Assembly (NCBI RefSeq): GCF_003391135.1
Contig: NZ_CP031455.1
Coordinates: 1,054,001 to 1,118,000, forward strand
Source: Streptoverticillium olivoreticuli subsp. olivoreticuli
GTDB taxonomy: Bacteria > Actinomycetota > Actinomycetes > Streptomycetales > Streptomycetaceae
Direction: 5' to 3'
DNA length: 64,000 nucleotides
A program made the translations under genes and the position numbers. Positions 8,681 through 17,269 of the stretch are shown in pieces. The first letter of the stretch is position 1. Every line of letters begins with the position of its first letter. The notes beneath the pieces were generated by a model. It made no database searches and was not told the origin of the DNA. It saw nothing but the letters and a program-made list of their open reading frames with translations.

Positions 8681-8896
8681 GAGGTTGTCCTCCGCATCGA
8701 GAAGTAGGGGCCCCGGGCGTGCGGCAGTGCCGTGTCCGGCGCCCCTCAACTCGACCGCGAGCCGACATACAAGGCAAGCACCCACGCCACCGTGGGATTC
8801 CGTTCCCGCCATCGGCTGTTCCTGGAGCCGCCATAAGTCGGGGATGCGACCCCGTCAGCCCGATCACGCGCGAGGGAGCAACGAGCGAAGCACGGT

Positions 8897-9652
8897 CTAC
8901 AGCTGGGTGGCGCCACCGTCGACGAGCAGTTCCGCGCCGGTGGTGAAGGAGCTCTGTTCCCCGGCCAGGTAGAGGGCGGTGGCGGCGACCTCGTCGGGGC
9001 GGCCGACGCGGCCGAGCGGGGTCGGCGCGGCGGACTCGCTCGCTGCGGCGGCCTGATCAGCTTGCGGGTACGCGGCTCGCAGCTCGTCCCCGCCGGGGGT
9101 CTCGACGGGGCCTGGGGTGAGGGCATTGACCCGGATGCCACGGCCGGCGAGTTCGGCGGCCCAGGTGCGGGCGAGGCTGCGGATCGCGGCCTTGGTGGCG
9201 GCGTAGACGCCCAGGCCCGGGGCGCCGATCAGGGCCGCGCTGGAGGAGAGCAGGATCACCGAGGCGCCGGCCGACAACAGCGGGAGCGCCTTCTGGACGG
9301 TGAAGACCGTGCCCTTGAGATTGATGGAGGTGGTGCGGTCGTACTCCTCCTCGGTGATCTCGCCGAGCGGGCCGAAGTCCCCGACGCCGGCGTTGGCCAC
9401 GACGATGTCGAGACGACCGCTGCGCTCGGTGATCTCGGCGAAGAGCCGGTCGAGGTCATCGAGCCTCGACACGTCTCCCTGGATGCCGATGCCGCGGCTG
9501 CCGACCTGCTCGACGGCGGCCTCCAGCTCGGCCTTGCGGCGGCCGGTGAGATAGACGGTCGCTCCCTCGGCGGCGAACCGGCGGGCGATGGCCAGGCCGA
9601 TACCGGTGGAGGCACCGGTCACGAGGGCGGTCTTGTCGTCCAGCTGTCCCAT
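8897..9652 (-). CDS. SDR family oxidoreductase
   Basis: 251 residues with T-G-A-S-T-G-I-G at 12-19, N-A-G-V, the Y-A-A-T-K catalytic pair and a terminal V-D-G-G-A-T motif. A GGAG ribosome site precedes the ATG at 9652. It lies between the other SDR and a VOC-fold gene on the same strand (88 bp gap), so it may be cotranscribed with the VOC gene and share its TetR control. Substrate unknown. Confidence 0.88.
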   Translation of the reverse strand: MGQLDDKTALVTGASTGIGLAIARRFAAEGATVYLTGRRKAELEAAVEQVGSRGIGIQGDVSRLDDLDRLFAEITERSGRLDIVVANAGVGDFGPLGEITEEEYDRTTSINLKGTVFTVQKALPLLSAGASVILLSSSAALIGAPGLGVYAATKAAIRSLARTWAAELAGRGIRVNALTPGPVETPGGDELRAAYPQADQAAAASESAAPTPLGRVGRPDEVAATALYLAGEQSSFTTGAELLVDGGATQL

Positions 9653-9740
9653 GACATTCTCCGCATCCTTGACGTGCTGATTCTTCTTGCATTTTGGGCG
9701 CAGGAAGCGCCTTGCCGTACCGCTGGAGGGACCGGCCGGG

Positions 9741-10160
9741 TCACTCGAGTGACGTCTCGATCAGTTCGAGGAGGTTGCCTTCCGGGTCGGCGATGTAGGC
9801 GTACCGCATGCCCTTGGTCACGCCTGGGGCGGGGGGCGACACCGGGGCGGCGTCGTATTCACCTGTCAGACGGGCGAACGCGGCGTCGAGGTCCGGGACT
9901 TGGACAGCGAGGTGGGTGAAGGTCTGCACAGCGGTGGCGGCGAAGGGGTCGGTGTGCGCGACAGGGCTCGAACCGGGCCGCTCGACGAACTCCACACGCA
10001 GGCCGGCCGCATCGCTCAGGACGACGGTGCGGACGCCCGCCTCGGGCATCTCCAAGCGCTCGTCCACGTGAGTGAGCCCGAAAGCGCCGCCGTACCAGGC
10101 TTCCTGGGCAGCGAGGTCGGCGACCGAAAGGCTGACGTGGTGGAAACGAGCAGCGATCAT
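9741..10160 (-). CDS. VOC family protein (glyoxalase/bleomycin-resistance fold)
   Basis: 139 residues from the ATG at 10160, chosen because GGGAG lies 5 bp upstream; starts at 10172 and 10184 would lie inside the palindrome upstream. The sequence opens with R-F-H-H-V-S-L-S-V-A-D-L and closes with D-P-E-G-N-L-L-E-L-I-E, the two beta-alpha-beta-beta-beta halves of the vicinal oxygen chelate fold with candidate metal ligands His and Glu. Members are metal enzymes or drug-binding proteins. Divergent transcription from a TetR gene over a shared operator suggests control by a small molecule. Confidence 0.85.
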   Translation of the reverse strand: MIAARFHHVSLSVADLAAQEAWYGGAFGLTHVDERLEMPEAGVRTVVLSDAAGLRVEFVERPGSSPVAHTDPFAATAVQTFTHLAVQVPDLDAAFARLTGEYDAAPVSPPAPGVTKGMRYAYIADPEGNLLELIETSLE

Positions 10161-10172
10161 GGCGACTCCCAT

Positions 10173-10207
10173 GGTTAATGCCATTTACCTGGTAAGTGGT
10201 GTTAACC
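10173..10207. promoter_or_regulatory. TetR operator palindrome between the VOC and TetR genes
   Basis: A 35-bp odd-centred palindrome centred on 10190: GGTTAA at the left end, TTAACC at the right end, and TTTACC facing GGTAAG near the centre; 14 of 17 paired positions are complementary. It ends 8 bp before the TetR start codon and 12 bp before the VOC start. This is the layout expected of an autoregulated TetR repressor controlling a divergent gene. Confidence 0.75.
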
Positions 10208-10215
10208 TTAGCGCC

Positions 10216-10824
10216 ATGAGCTCTCCCGTCAAGCGGCGACCCACCGGCCGGCACCACGGGGACCTGCGCAACGCCCTGCTGCGGGCAGCCCTCGAACTGG
10301 TCGCCGAACGCGGCCCGCACGGCTTCACCCTGGCCGAGGCGAGCCGCCGGGCGGGAGTCAGCGTCGCGGCGCCCTACAAGCACTTCGCCGACCGGGAGAC
10401 CCTGCTGGCCGAACTCGCCACGACGGGCTACCGCGAGCAACGGAACCGCTTCGCCGTAGCCGTGGGCAGCAGCGAGGACCCCGCGGAGCAGCTGGCCTCC
10501 TTCGCGTCCGCCTACGTCCGTTTCGCCGCCGAGGAACCGGCCCTGTTCGACATCACCTTCCATGCGGGCCTCGACAAATCCAGGTTCGCCGAGCTGGCTT
10601 CGGCCGGCGACGAGGTGGCGGGCCTCCTGTTGCCGGTCGCCCGCCGGCTGGCCTCGGACGCAGACGACGCATTCGACCTGCTGCTCCGCATCGCCGGTGC
10701 CGCGCACGGCCTCGCGGTATTCCTTCGCCAGGGCCTGTTCGGGGTGGGAAGCGAGGCCCTCGCGGACACGGAGGAGAGGGCGGCACGCACGGCCCGGGCG
10801 ATCACGCGACAGCACGACGCCTGA
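10216..10824 (+). CDS. TetR/AcrR family transcriptional regulator
   Basis: 202 residues from the ATG at 10216; the open frame extends upstream to 10072 but only through the operator. The N-terminal helix-turn-helix is clear (F-T-L-A-E-A-S-R-R-A-G-V-S, then Y-K-H-F-A-D-R-E-T-L-L, about residues 40-70). The C-terminal ligand domain is alpha-helical with no signature I can link to a ligand. The start is 8 bp from the palindrome at 10173-10207, so autorepression and control of the VOC gene are likely. Confidence 0.9.
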   Translation: MSSPVKRRPTGRHHGDLRNALLRAALELVAERGPHGFTLAEASRRAGVSVAAPYKHFADRETLLAELATTGYREQRNRFAVAVGSSEDPAEQLASFASAYVRFAAEEPALFDITFHAGLDKSRFAELASAGDEVAGLLLPVARRLASDADDAFDLLLRIAGAAHGLAVFLRQGLFGVGSEALADTEERAARTARAITRQHDA

Positions 10825-11019
10825 CCCGCCCGAGGAGAACTCGCCGCCCGGCACGGCCGGGTAGTCGAGGGACTCCAGGGGGAATGATTGTCGTGGCTAT
10901 GCCAAGAATTAACCTCCGGCATCTACCCGCGTAAACTCCGGCGGTCGCATCATGGGCCCTGCGCGCCCCCGGGCGCCCCGCAAGCCCCCCACCGCCCATG
11001 CACACGACCGGAGTCCGGC

Positions 11020-12018
11020 ATGCCCTTGCCCCCCGCCGCCCGTCAGGCCGCCCTCTCGGCAGGCGCCCTGCTGCTGTCCTCGATATCCGTCCTGGCCGCC
11101 CCCGGCGCCGCCCAGGCCGCCCCCGCCACGTACTCTCTGCTGGTCTTTCCCGACCAAGGCCGCACCGCCATCTACGACTTCATCGGATCGGCCGCCACGT
11201 CGGTGGACGTCACGATGTACGAGCTCCGCGACACCAAGGTCGTCAGCGCGCTCGTGAGCCGCAAGAAGGCGGGCGTGAAGGTCCGCGTCATCCTCGACGC
11301 CAAGCGCACCGCGGTGAACGACTCGGCCTACCGCACCCTCAAGTCCGCCGGGGTGGGCGTGACGTACTCCTCCCCCGACTACGTCTTCACCCATCAGAAG
11401 ACCATCACCGTGGACGGCTCCAAGTCGCTGATCCTGACGGGGAACCTGGACTCGACGTACTACGCGAGCAGCCGCGACTACGGCGTATTCGACGCGGACG
11501 CCGCCGACGTCGCCGCCATAGAGAAGGTCTTCGACGCGGACTTCGCCAAGACCGCGGTCACCCCGTCCGACGGCGACGACCTGGTCTGGTCGCCCACCGA
11601 CTCGGAGTCGCACCTGCTGGAACTGATCAACGGCGCCCAGCACTCCCTGGACCTGCAGCAGCTGGAGTTCGGCGACAGCACCCTGGTGGACGCGGTGGTG
11701 GCGGCGGAGAACCGCGGCGTGGCCGTCAGGGTCGTCGGCATGAACCCCGACAGCTACGGCAGCTACTTCGACCAGGTCAAGGAGGCCGGCGGGAAGGTCG
11801 TCACCTTCTCCTCGACCGAAGGCCTCTACATCCACGCCAAGGCGATCGTCGCCGACTACGGCACGCCGACGGCGAAGGTCTTCGCGGGTTCGGAGAACTT
11901 CTCCGACAACTCGCTCAACAACAACCGCGAGCTGGGCTTGATCGTCAACAGCCCGGACGTGCTGAACGGCATCGAGGCCACGTTCGAGAAGGACTTCACG
12001 GACGGGACGCCGTACTAG
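11020..12018 (+). CDS. Secreted phospholipase D-like protein
   Basis: 332 residues, start ATG 11020 with GGAG 6 bp upstream. A signal peptide is evident (hydrophobic stretch about residues 10-28 ending A-Q-A-A-P). Two HKD motifs follow: T-H-Q-K-T-I-T-V-D and I-H-A-K-A-I-V-A-D, the paired catalytic His/Lys/Asp blocks of the PLD superfamily, each followed by a G-S/N-x-N or S-x-N stretch. The length is shorter than the roughly 500-residue classical Streptomyces PLD and closer to the PLDc_2 endonuclease-like group, so the substrate could be phospholipid or nucleic acid. A hairpin overlaps the stop. Confidence 0.85.
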   Translation: MPLPPAARQAALSAGALLLSSISVLAAPGAAQAAPATYSLLVFPDQGRTAIYDFIGSAATSVDVTMYELRDTKVVSALVSRKKAGVKVRVILDAKRTAVNDSAYRTLKSAGVGVTYSSPDYVFTHQKTITVDGSKSLILTGNLDSTYYASSRDYGVFDADAADVAAIEKVFDADFAKTAVTPSDGDDLVWSPTDSESHLLELINGAQHSLDLQQLEFGDSTLVDAVVAAENRGVAVRVVGMNPDSYGSYFDQVKEAGGKVVTFSSTEGLYIHAKAIVADYGTPTAKVFAGSENFSDNSLNNNRELGLIVNSPDVLNGIEATFEKDFTDGTPY

Positions 12019-12035
12019 GCCCGGGCAGGCCCTAG
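12014..12035 (+). terminator. Hairpin at the stop of the PLD-like gene
   Basis: CTAGGCC and GGCCCTAG pair with a one-base bulge around a six-base loop, overlapping the TAG stop codon. No T-run follows, as usual in high-GC genomes. The next 180 bp up to the following gene contain a relatively AT-rich stretch (about 12080-12140) that may hold its promoter. Confidence 0.45.
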
Positions 12036-12212
12036 CAGGGGGGGACCGACAGCTGACGCTTCCTCATACCGGTTTCCGGCCAGGTTGATGATGTATCCCT
12101 TCCGTGATGATCAACCGCATCGGTTCCCACTAGGGTCACTTCAGCTCTGCAGCCCGGCGCCGCACGGCCATCGCGCGGCGCCTCGTGGACCCGTCGATTG
12201 GACCGGTGTGAA

Positions 12213-12830
12213 GTGAACATCAAGTATCGCCATTTGCTCGGTCGTTCATCGGTGGCGGTGGTTTGGAGCCGGCTCGCCTCGGTGGTGGGGGTGGTCGCGC
12301 TGCTGGCGGCCGTCCTCACCGGCACGGCCGCCGGCACAGCCAGTGCGGCGCCTCTGGCGGCGCCGGTCGCCGCCGCCCCCAACGCGTCCGCCGGGTGGGT
12401 CTGCCCCGGCACGCCCATACCGCCGGGTTACGTGATCACTCTCCGCGCGCCGAACGGGTGCAACGGTGCCGGCTCGTGGTTCATGCGTCCCGTGCAGGAC
12501 GGGATATGGACCTGCGCCACCTCGCCGATACCCCCCGGCTATGTGCTCACCCTCCACAATGCCACCGGCTGCAGCGGCATCGACTCCTGGTTCATGCAGC
12601 TGGCCCGCGACGGCCAGTGGACCTGTGCGGGCTCACCGATCACCCCCGGGTACGTGAACACCGGCCACAACAACGCCGGCTGCGGCAACATCGGCTCGTG
12701 GTACACGCAACGGGTCCGCGCCGGCGAGTACATGTGCCCCTATCAGCCCGTGCCGGCCGGCTACCGCACCGGAGGCTACAACGCGAGCATGTGCGGCGGC
12801 CTCGGGGGCTGGCTCCTGCTCAGCGCCTGA
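12213..12830 (+). CDS. Secreted protein with four 37-residue two-cysteine repeats
   Basis: 205 residues from GTG 12213 (TTG 12198 is an alternative). Residues 1-50 are a long Sec signal sequence (basic start, hydrophobic 20-44, A-S-A-A-P). The mature part is a fourfold repeat of W-x-C-x-x-x-P-I-P-P-G-Y-V ... G-C-x-x-x-x-S-W-F-M. Cysteines fall at 64/83, 101/120, 138/157 and 175/194, an exact 37-residue period. Each repeat probably makes one disulfide. I do not recognise the family; a cell-wall or ligand-binding role is only a guess. Confidence 0.7.
   Translation: MNIKYRHLLGRSSVAVVWSRLASVVGVVALLAAVLTGTAAGTASAAPLAAPVAAAPNASAGWVCPGTPIPPGYVITLRAPNGCNGAGSWFMRPVQDGIWTCATSPIPPGYVLTLHNATGCSGIDSWFMQLARDGQWTCAGSPITPGYVNTGHNNAGCGNIGSWYTQRVRAGEYMCPYQPVPAGYRTGGYNASMCGGLGGWLLLSA
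12396..12830 (+). repeat. Four tandem 111-bp coding repeats
   Basis: The nucleotide counterpart of the 37-residue protein repeats; the fourth copy lacks the final few codons. Copies have diverged at DNA level but the Trp, both Cys and the P-x-G-Y core are kept in register, which suggests old duplication under protein-level selection rather than a recent slippage product. Confidence 0.7.
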
Positions 12831-12926
12831 GCTGTTCACTCACGAGACATCTGTGATTTGCCTGTACGTCCATCCGCAATGTTGATCTTTGTGACCGACA
12901 CGTCGTTCACCGGAAGGACAGGGCTG

Positions 12927-13505
12927 ATGTCCGTCAAGAAGTCCCGTATCGCCGCTATCGTCGCGCTGGCGGCGGTCGCGTTGCCGACCGCGTCGCTGGG
13001 CGCCGCCACCACGGCGCAGGCAGCTTCGGACCGGGCCGCCGTGCCCGGCTATCAGACGTGGCAGACCGACGTGAAGAAGGCGGTGGCCCCCGCGATCCCG
13101 TGGCTGCGGGACCGCATCGGCCGGGGTGGGGGCAAGCCGGCCATCGTGCTGGACATCGACAACACCGCGCTGGAGACGTACTACCACCCGGGGCAGGCCG
13201 ACAAGCCGGTGCTCGAGGTCGCTCAGTGGGCGAACGAGCACAACGTGGCCGTGCTGTTCGTCACCGCCCGCACCTCCTCGTCCTCCGCCCGGCAGCAGCT
13301 GGAGGACGCCGGCTACCCGGTGGACGCCGTCTGCACGCGCGAGCACGGCGAGAGCAAGGACGAGGGCAAGGCACGCTGCCGGGAGGAACTCACCGAGGAC
13401 GGCTACACGATCACCGCCAACATCGGCAACCGCTCCACGGACTTCGAGGGCGGCTACTACGAGAAGGGCTTCAAACTGCCCGACTACGGCGGCCGGCTCT
13501 CCTGA
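12927..13505 (+). CDS. Secreted HAD-superfamily acid phosphatase (class B type)
   Basis: 192 residues from ATG 12927 with GGAAGGA upstream. The signal peptide runs to about residue 33 (T-T-A-Q-A-A-S). The HAD motif I is I-V-L-D-I-D-N-T, giving the nucleophile D76 and acid/base D78; motif II is in V-L-F-V-T-A-R-T; K and the acidic D-G-Y / N-R-S-T-D-F motif follow. Known relatives are extracellular nucleotide or non-specific phosphatases. It is convergent with the TPR gene, 8 bp apart. Confidence 0.82.
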   Translation: MSVKKSRIAAIVALAAVALPTASLGAATTAQAASDRAAVPGYQTWQTDVKKAVAPAIPWLRDRIGRGGGKPAIVLDIDNTALETYYHPGQADKPVLEVAQWANEHNVAVLFVTARTSSSSARQQLEDAGYPVDAVCTREHGESKDEGKARCREELTEDGYTITANIGNRSTDFEGGYYEKGFKLPDYGGRLS

Positions 13506-13513
13506 GGTCGGTC

Positions 13514-14812
13514 TCATCGACGGGGGCACAGGTTGATTCGTTCGCTCAGCAGTGTGCGGGCAAGGTCGTGGCGCCGGGCGTGCAGGGCCGCCTCGACCAG
13601 GGTCTTCTGCAGGGCGTCGCGTTGGGCGTGGCTGCCGCCGAAGGTATGGAAGCGGCGTCGCAGGGGCAGCAGCAGGTCGACCGTGTCGGTGTGGCGTCGC
13701 TGCCCGTACGCCACGAGGGCGCGGCTCACCGGCAGCCCGATCTCGGCGGTCATCGGGACGTTGGAGAGACCCGGATCGGCATCTCGCAGCCAGGCCTCCC
13801 GTTCGCGGATGAGCCGTTCGGCGTCGGAGATGCGGTCGGCCCCGACGTAGGCCATGATGGCGTGGACGTCGTTGAAGGCGTAGTAGGCGCCGTCGTGGCG
13901 CCGCTCCCAGGCATCGGCCAGTACGGGCCAGCGGTGGCCGGTGTCGGCGCCGACGAGGTACAGCCGCCACAACAACGATGCGGCATCCAGGAGTTCCATC
14001 GCCGCCCCGCCCGAGTCGTCGTGGTGCACGGCGGCGTCGTAGACGGCCAGGACCTTGTCCGTGTGGCCCGTCTCCAGGACGTACAGGGCGTAGTGCCACC
14101 AGTTGTGCACGTTGAGGTAGTTGCCGGTCGACCAGTCGTCCCTGCGGGCGTCGAGGAAACGGATGCCGTCCTCGTGCCGTCCCTGCATCTCGTAGGCGTG
14201 CACGACGGCGTGGACGCCCCAGACGTCGCGGGCGTTGCGTTCCACGGCCTGAAGGCCCACGTGCTCGGCCCGGGTGTAGTGGCCGGCCTCCTCCAGGCCG
14301 AACGCGTACATCCCCTGGAGCAGGCCGTAATGCGGATCGTCCTGGTCCCAGGCGGACAGCGCGCCGCCGATGCGGTCGCGCAGCAGCGTGGCGTTGCCGG
14401 TGAAGAAGTCGATCTGATGGCCCACCGCGAGGGCCAGGGCGTCCTTCGGGTGCGCCACGACGAGCTCGGCGAGGACGCTGCCCGCCTTGTGTATGTCGCC
14501 GTCCAGCCAGGAGGAGGCCGCCTCGACATGCATGCGCTCTCGCGGGGTCAGGTCGGCCACGGGCACGTCGCGGCGGTACGCCTCGAACGCGGCGGCCGCC
14601 CCGGCCGCGTCCGTCTCTTCCGTGCCCAGCAGGCCGAGGTAGGCGCGGAAGACGTTCCCCATGGCGGACCGGGGCGAGGCGTCGAGCACCGCCCCGGCCT
14701 CCTTGGCCACCTCTCCGCGGAAGAAGAGCAGGCTGTCGAGCGCCTTCTCGTAGTGCCGCACGGCTTCGGCGTCGGTGTACGTCATCGCGTGAGCGTGCCG
14801 GTCCGTGACCAC
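13514..14812 (-). CDS. TPR protein related to TTC38
   Basis: 432 residues from GTG 14812, which has GGGAGG 5 bp upstream; ATG 14785 is an alternative. The protein is all-helical with repeated short helical pairs and the characteristic V-H-A-V-V-H-A-Y-E-M-Q-G-R and N-V-H-N-W-W-H-Y-A-L-Y blocks of the TTC38 tetratricopeptide family, which occurs in bacteria and animals. Members are presumed protein-interaction scaffolds; no catalytic role is established. No signal peptide, so cytoplasmic. Confidence 0.75.
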   Translation of the reverse strand: MVTDRHAHAMTYTDAEAVRHYEKALDSLLFFRGEVAKEAGAVLDASPRSAMGNVFRAYLGLLGTEETDAAGAAAAFEAYRRDVPVADLTPRERMHVEAASSWLDGDIHKAGSVLAELVVAHPKDALALAVGHQIDFFTGNATLLRDRIGGALSAWDQDDPHYGLLQGMYAFGLEEAGHYTRAEHVGLQAVERNARDVWGVHAVVHAYEMQGRHEDGIRFLDARRDDWSTGNYLNVHNWWHYALYVLETGHTDKVLAVYDAAVHHDDSGGAAMELLDAASLLWRLYLVGADTGHRWPVLADAWERRHDGAYYAFNDVHAIMAYVGADRISDAERLIREREAWLRDADPGLSNVPMTAEIGLPVSRALVAYGQRRHTDTVDLLLPLRRRFHTFGGSHAQRDALQKTLVEAALHARRHDLARTLLSERINLCPRR

Positions 14813-14931
14813 TGTGTCCTCCCGCCGGGTCGCCTCGTGCCGGAGGGATCTCTGCCCAGCACCCGCCGAGGGAATCCTCGGCGCTCCGGGCCTGTTCCTG
14901 TCTTTGTCGGGAACGCGGAGAGGGGAGCACG

Positions 14932-15852
14932 ATGCCCAAGGCAGTGCGATTCACCGAATACGGCGGCATCGACGTGCTGAAGGTCGTCGACGTCGAACGT
15001 CCCTCGCCCGGGCACGGGCAAGTGCTGGTCAAGGTGGTGACCGCCGGGATCAACCCGGGGGAGACAAAGATCCGCGAAGGGCTCCTGCACGACCGGTGGC
15101 CTGCCACCTTCCCCTCCGGCCAGGGCAGCGACTTCGCCGGAACCGTCGAGGAGACCGGTGAGGGCGTCGACGGCTTCGCACCGGGAGACGAGGTGATCGG
15201 CTTCACCAATCGGCGGGCCAGCCACGCCGAGTACGTTCTCGCCGAGGCAGCCGAGCTGATCCGTCGCCCGGCGGGCGTCCCGTGGGAGCAGGCGGGCGCC
15301 CTGTTCGTGGCCGGGACGACGGCGTACGCGGCGGTACGGGCCGTCGCTCTCGCACCGGGCGACACCGTGGTCGTCTCCGGGGCCGCGGGCGGCGTCGGAT
15401 CGCTGGCCGTACAGCTCGCGCGGCTGTCCGGAGCCACGGTGATCGGCCTGGCGAGCGAGCCGAACCACGCGTGGCTGACCGCCCATGGCGCGATCCCGGT
15501 CACGTACGGCGACGGCGTCGCCGACCGGATCCGTGCCGCCTCGGGCGGCCGGGTCGACGCCTTCATCGACACCTTCGGCGACGGATACATCGAGCTCGCC
15601 CTCGACCTCGGGGTGCGGCCCGACCGCATCGACACGATCATCGATTCCGCCGGTGCGGAGAAGCACGGGACCAAGGCGGAGGGCAGTGCCCTGGCCGCCA
15701 GCGCCGAGGTGCTCGAGGAGCTCGCCACACTGGCCGACCAGGGGCGGCTGGAGATCCCGATCGCCAAGGTCTACCCGCTGGACGACGTACGCGACGCCTA
15801 CCGCGAACTGGAACGGCAGCACACCCGGGGCAAGATCGTGCTGAAGCCCTGA
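14932..15852 (+). CDS. NADP-dependent quinone-oxidoreductase-like MDR
   Basis: 306 residues with an AGAGGGGAGCACG ribosome site. It belongs to the zinc-independent quinone reductase branch of medium-chain dehydrogenases: G-I-N-P-G-E-T-K at about 40-47, G-S-D-F-A-G-T-V, then the nucleotide-binding V-S-G-A-A-G-G-V-G-S-L-A-V-Q-L-A-R, and a C-terminal G-K-I-V-L-K-P. No structural zinc cysteines. Reduces quinones or enones with NADPH. Divergent from the TPR gene and convergent with the GNAT gene, whose stop lies 2 bp beyond its own. Confidence 0.88.
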   Translation: MPKAVRFTEYGGIDVLKVVDVERPSPGHGQVLVKVVTAGINPGETKIREGLLHDRWPATFPSGQGSDFAGTVEETGEGVDGFAPGDEVIGFTNRRASHAEYVLAEAAELIRRPAGVPWEQAGALFVAGTTAYAAVRAVALAPGDTVVVSGAAGGVGSLAVQLARLSGATVIGLASEPNHAWLTAHGAIPVTYGDGVADRIRAASGGRVDAFIDTFGDGYIELALDLGVRPDRIDTIIDSAGAEKHGTKAEGSALAASAEVLEELATLADQGRLEIPIAKVYPLDDVRDAYRELERQHTRGKIVLKP

Positions 15853-15854
15853 GG

Positions 15855-16385
15855 TCAGCGTGTGCCGGTGGCGCGGGCGGCGCGGCGCAGCCGAGCACGG
15901 GCCGGGTCGCGCGGGGGGTGGGTGGCCGCAGGAGCGGACTTGTCGGGATTGGGCCGCACGAACAGGGTCACTGTGACGCCCTCGGTGAACCCGTTGCGGC
16001 GCATCATGGCCGCCGACGCCTGGTTGCTCGATTCCACATCGGTGATGATCCGGGAGGCGCCGGCCGCGAAGAGAGCGTCGCAACACCGCTCCACGAGCAC
16101 GCTCGCAACACCCTTGCCCCGCGCCCGTTCGTCCAGCGCGATCCACTCGAGATAGCCCCAGTCCTCGCGCTCGTCATAGGAGAGCGAGCCGAGCACGAAC
16201 CCGATCAGCCCCTCGCCGTCCACGGCGACCCAGCACGCTTCCGGCTGCGCGTCCCAGTGCACGGCGACCGTGGACAGCGACCACGAGGTGTACGGCATCG
16301 CGTCCACGTCGTACGCGCGGTAACCGAGGTTCAGAACGCCGTCCAAGTGGGACAGCTGCATGGGAATGACATCAATACGGTCCAT
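15855..16385 (-). CDS. GNAT family N-acetyltransferase
   Basis: 176 residues. The acetyl-CoA pyrophosphate loop is the A-R-G-K-G-V-A-S stretch (motif A, R/Q-x-x-G-x-G/A), preceded by the Y-L-E-W-I-A-L strand and followed by N-Q-A-S-A-A-M-M-R-R-N-G-F (motif B). The last 35 residues are Pro/Arg/Ala-rich and probably disordered. Acceptor unknown. Confidence 0.85.
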   Translation of the reverse strand: MDRIDVIPMQLSHLDGVLNLGYRAYDVDAMPYTSWSLSTVAVHWDAQPEACWVAVDGEGLIGFVLGSLSYDEREDWGYLEWIALDERARGKGVASVLVERCCDALFAAGASRIITDVESSNQASAAMMRRNGFTEGVTVTLFVRPNPDKSAPAATHPPRDPARARLRRAARATGTR

Positions 16386-16437
16386 AAACGAATCCTGACA
16401 TAGGTCCGCATTCGTAGCGGCCGGCGTTCCCGGGCCG

Positions 16438-17097
16438 CTACCGCCGTTGCCCGCAGCCCGGGCAGAACGCCGCGCCCTCCGGTAGCGGGGTCTGGCATCC
16501 CTTGCACGAGGTCTGCTGGGCCAGCAGGAAGCCGCAGCCCGGGCAGAAGCGTCCGCCCTGTGCCTCCGTACGGCACTGCGGGCAGACCAGCTGCCTGGGA
16601 GTGCGCGCGTCGAAGCCCTGGCCCTGCTTCTGGCCCTGGTCGTACGCGTGCTGGGCCACCATGTCGTTGAGGCCGCGCTGCTGGGCCGCCATCATCTCGC
16701 CCGCGGTGTCGGGGGCGCAGTTGTGGCAGAGGCCCTGTTCCGGGTTCCAGCAGCGGCGGCACACGTAGACGCTGCAGCGCCCACAGCGGTTGAAATGGGA
16801 CGTGGCCTTGTCGATGGCCCGCTGGAAGGAGGCGTCGCGCGCGCCGCCCCACCCGGAACCGGCCAGCCCGTCGGCGGCGGTGGACACCCCGCTGCCCACC
16901 CGGCCGAGCGCGCCCGACGCCATGCCGATGGCGCGGCTGAGCCAGCTGGCGAGCCGCCCGCCCTGGTACGGCTCGAAGGGCGAGCGCCACGTGTCGTGGC
17001 AGCGCCAGCAGGAGAACTCGAACTGGAAGCCGGCCGCGGTTCCGTACTGCTCGCACAGGTCGCGGTAGTTGCTGGCGAAGTAGATCTCCGTGCTCAC
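16438..17097 (-). CDS. Zinc-ribbon protein (multiple C-x-x-C knuckles)
   Basis: 219 residues from GTG 17097, which follows GGAGGAG at good spacing; the frame upstream to 17127 has no ribosome site. Seven C-x-x-C pairs are visible: C-W-R-C, C-G-R-C, C-R-R-C, C-H-N-C, then C-P-Q-C, C-P-G-C, C-K-G-C and a final C-P-G-C-G-Q-R-R, which together form several rubredoxin- or double-zinc-ribbon modules. No enzymatic motif. Such proteins often act as adaptor or nucleic-acid/protein binding modules. Role unknown. Confidence 0.75.
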   Translation of the reverse strand: MSTEIYFASNYRDLCEQYGTAAGFQFEFSCWRCHDTWRSPFEPYQGGRLASWLSRAIGMASGALGRVGSGVSTAADGLAGSGWGGARDASFQRAIDKATSHFNRCGRCSVYVCRRCWNPEQGLCHNCAPDTAGEMMAAQQRGLNDMVAQHAYDQGQKQGQGFDARTPRQLVCPQCRTEAQGGRFCPGCGFLLAQQTSCKGCQTPLPEGAAFCPGCGQRR

Positions 17098-17269
17098 CGT
17101 CTCGCTCCTCCAGGGTCGGACCACCACTCTCCAGCCAGACGACGCGCGGTGGCGTGCGGACGGTTCTGCTCAGCCGAAATCCAGGACGTACAAACCGACT
17201 TGATCATTCATACGGGGTAACGCCCGCACCTCAGAGCGAGGCCGGGCGGCCCGTCGCCGGGTCACCGGA

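Noticed and set aside
7811..8707. A 298-codon plus-strand frame starting near the MerR-like dyad
   Set aside because: Antisense to the SDR at 7928-8680, which has all SDR motifs; the frame is Arg/Gly-rich with no domain. I considered a truncated regulator but found no helix-turn-helix.
12840..15767. A 975-codon open frame on the minus strand
   Set aside because: It runs antisense through the HAD, TPR and oxidoreductase genes, is Arg/Gly/Pro-rich and has no domain; such frames arise from high GC3 coding on the other strand.
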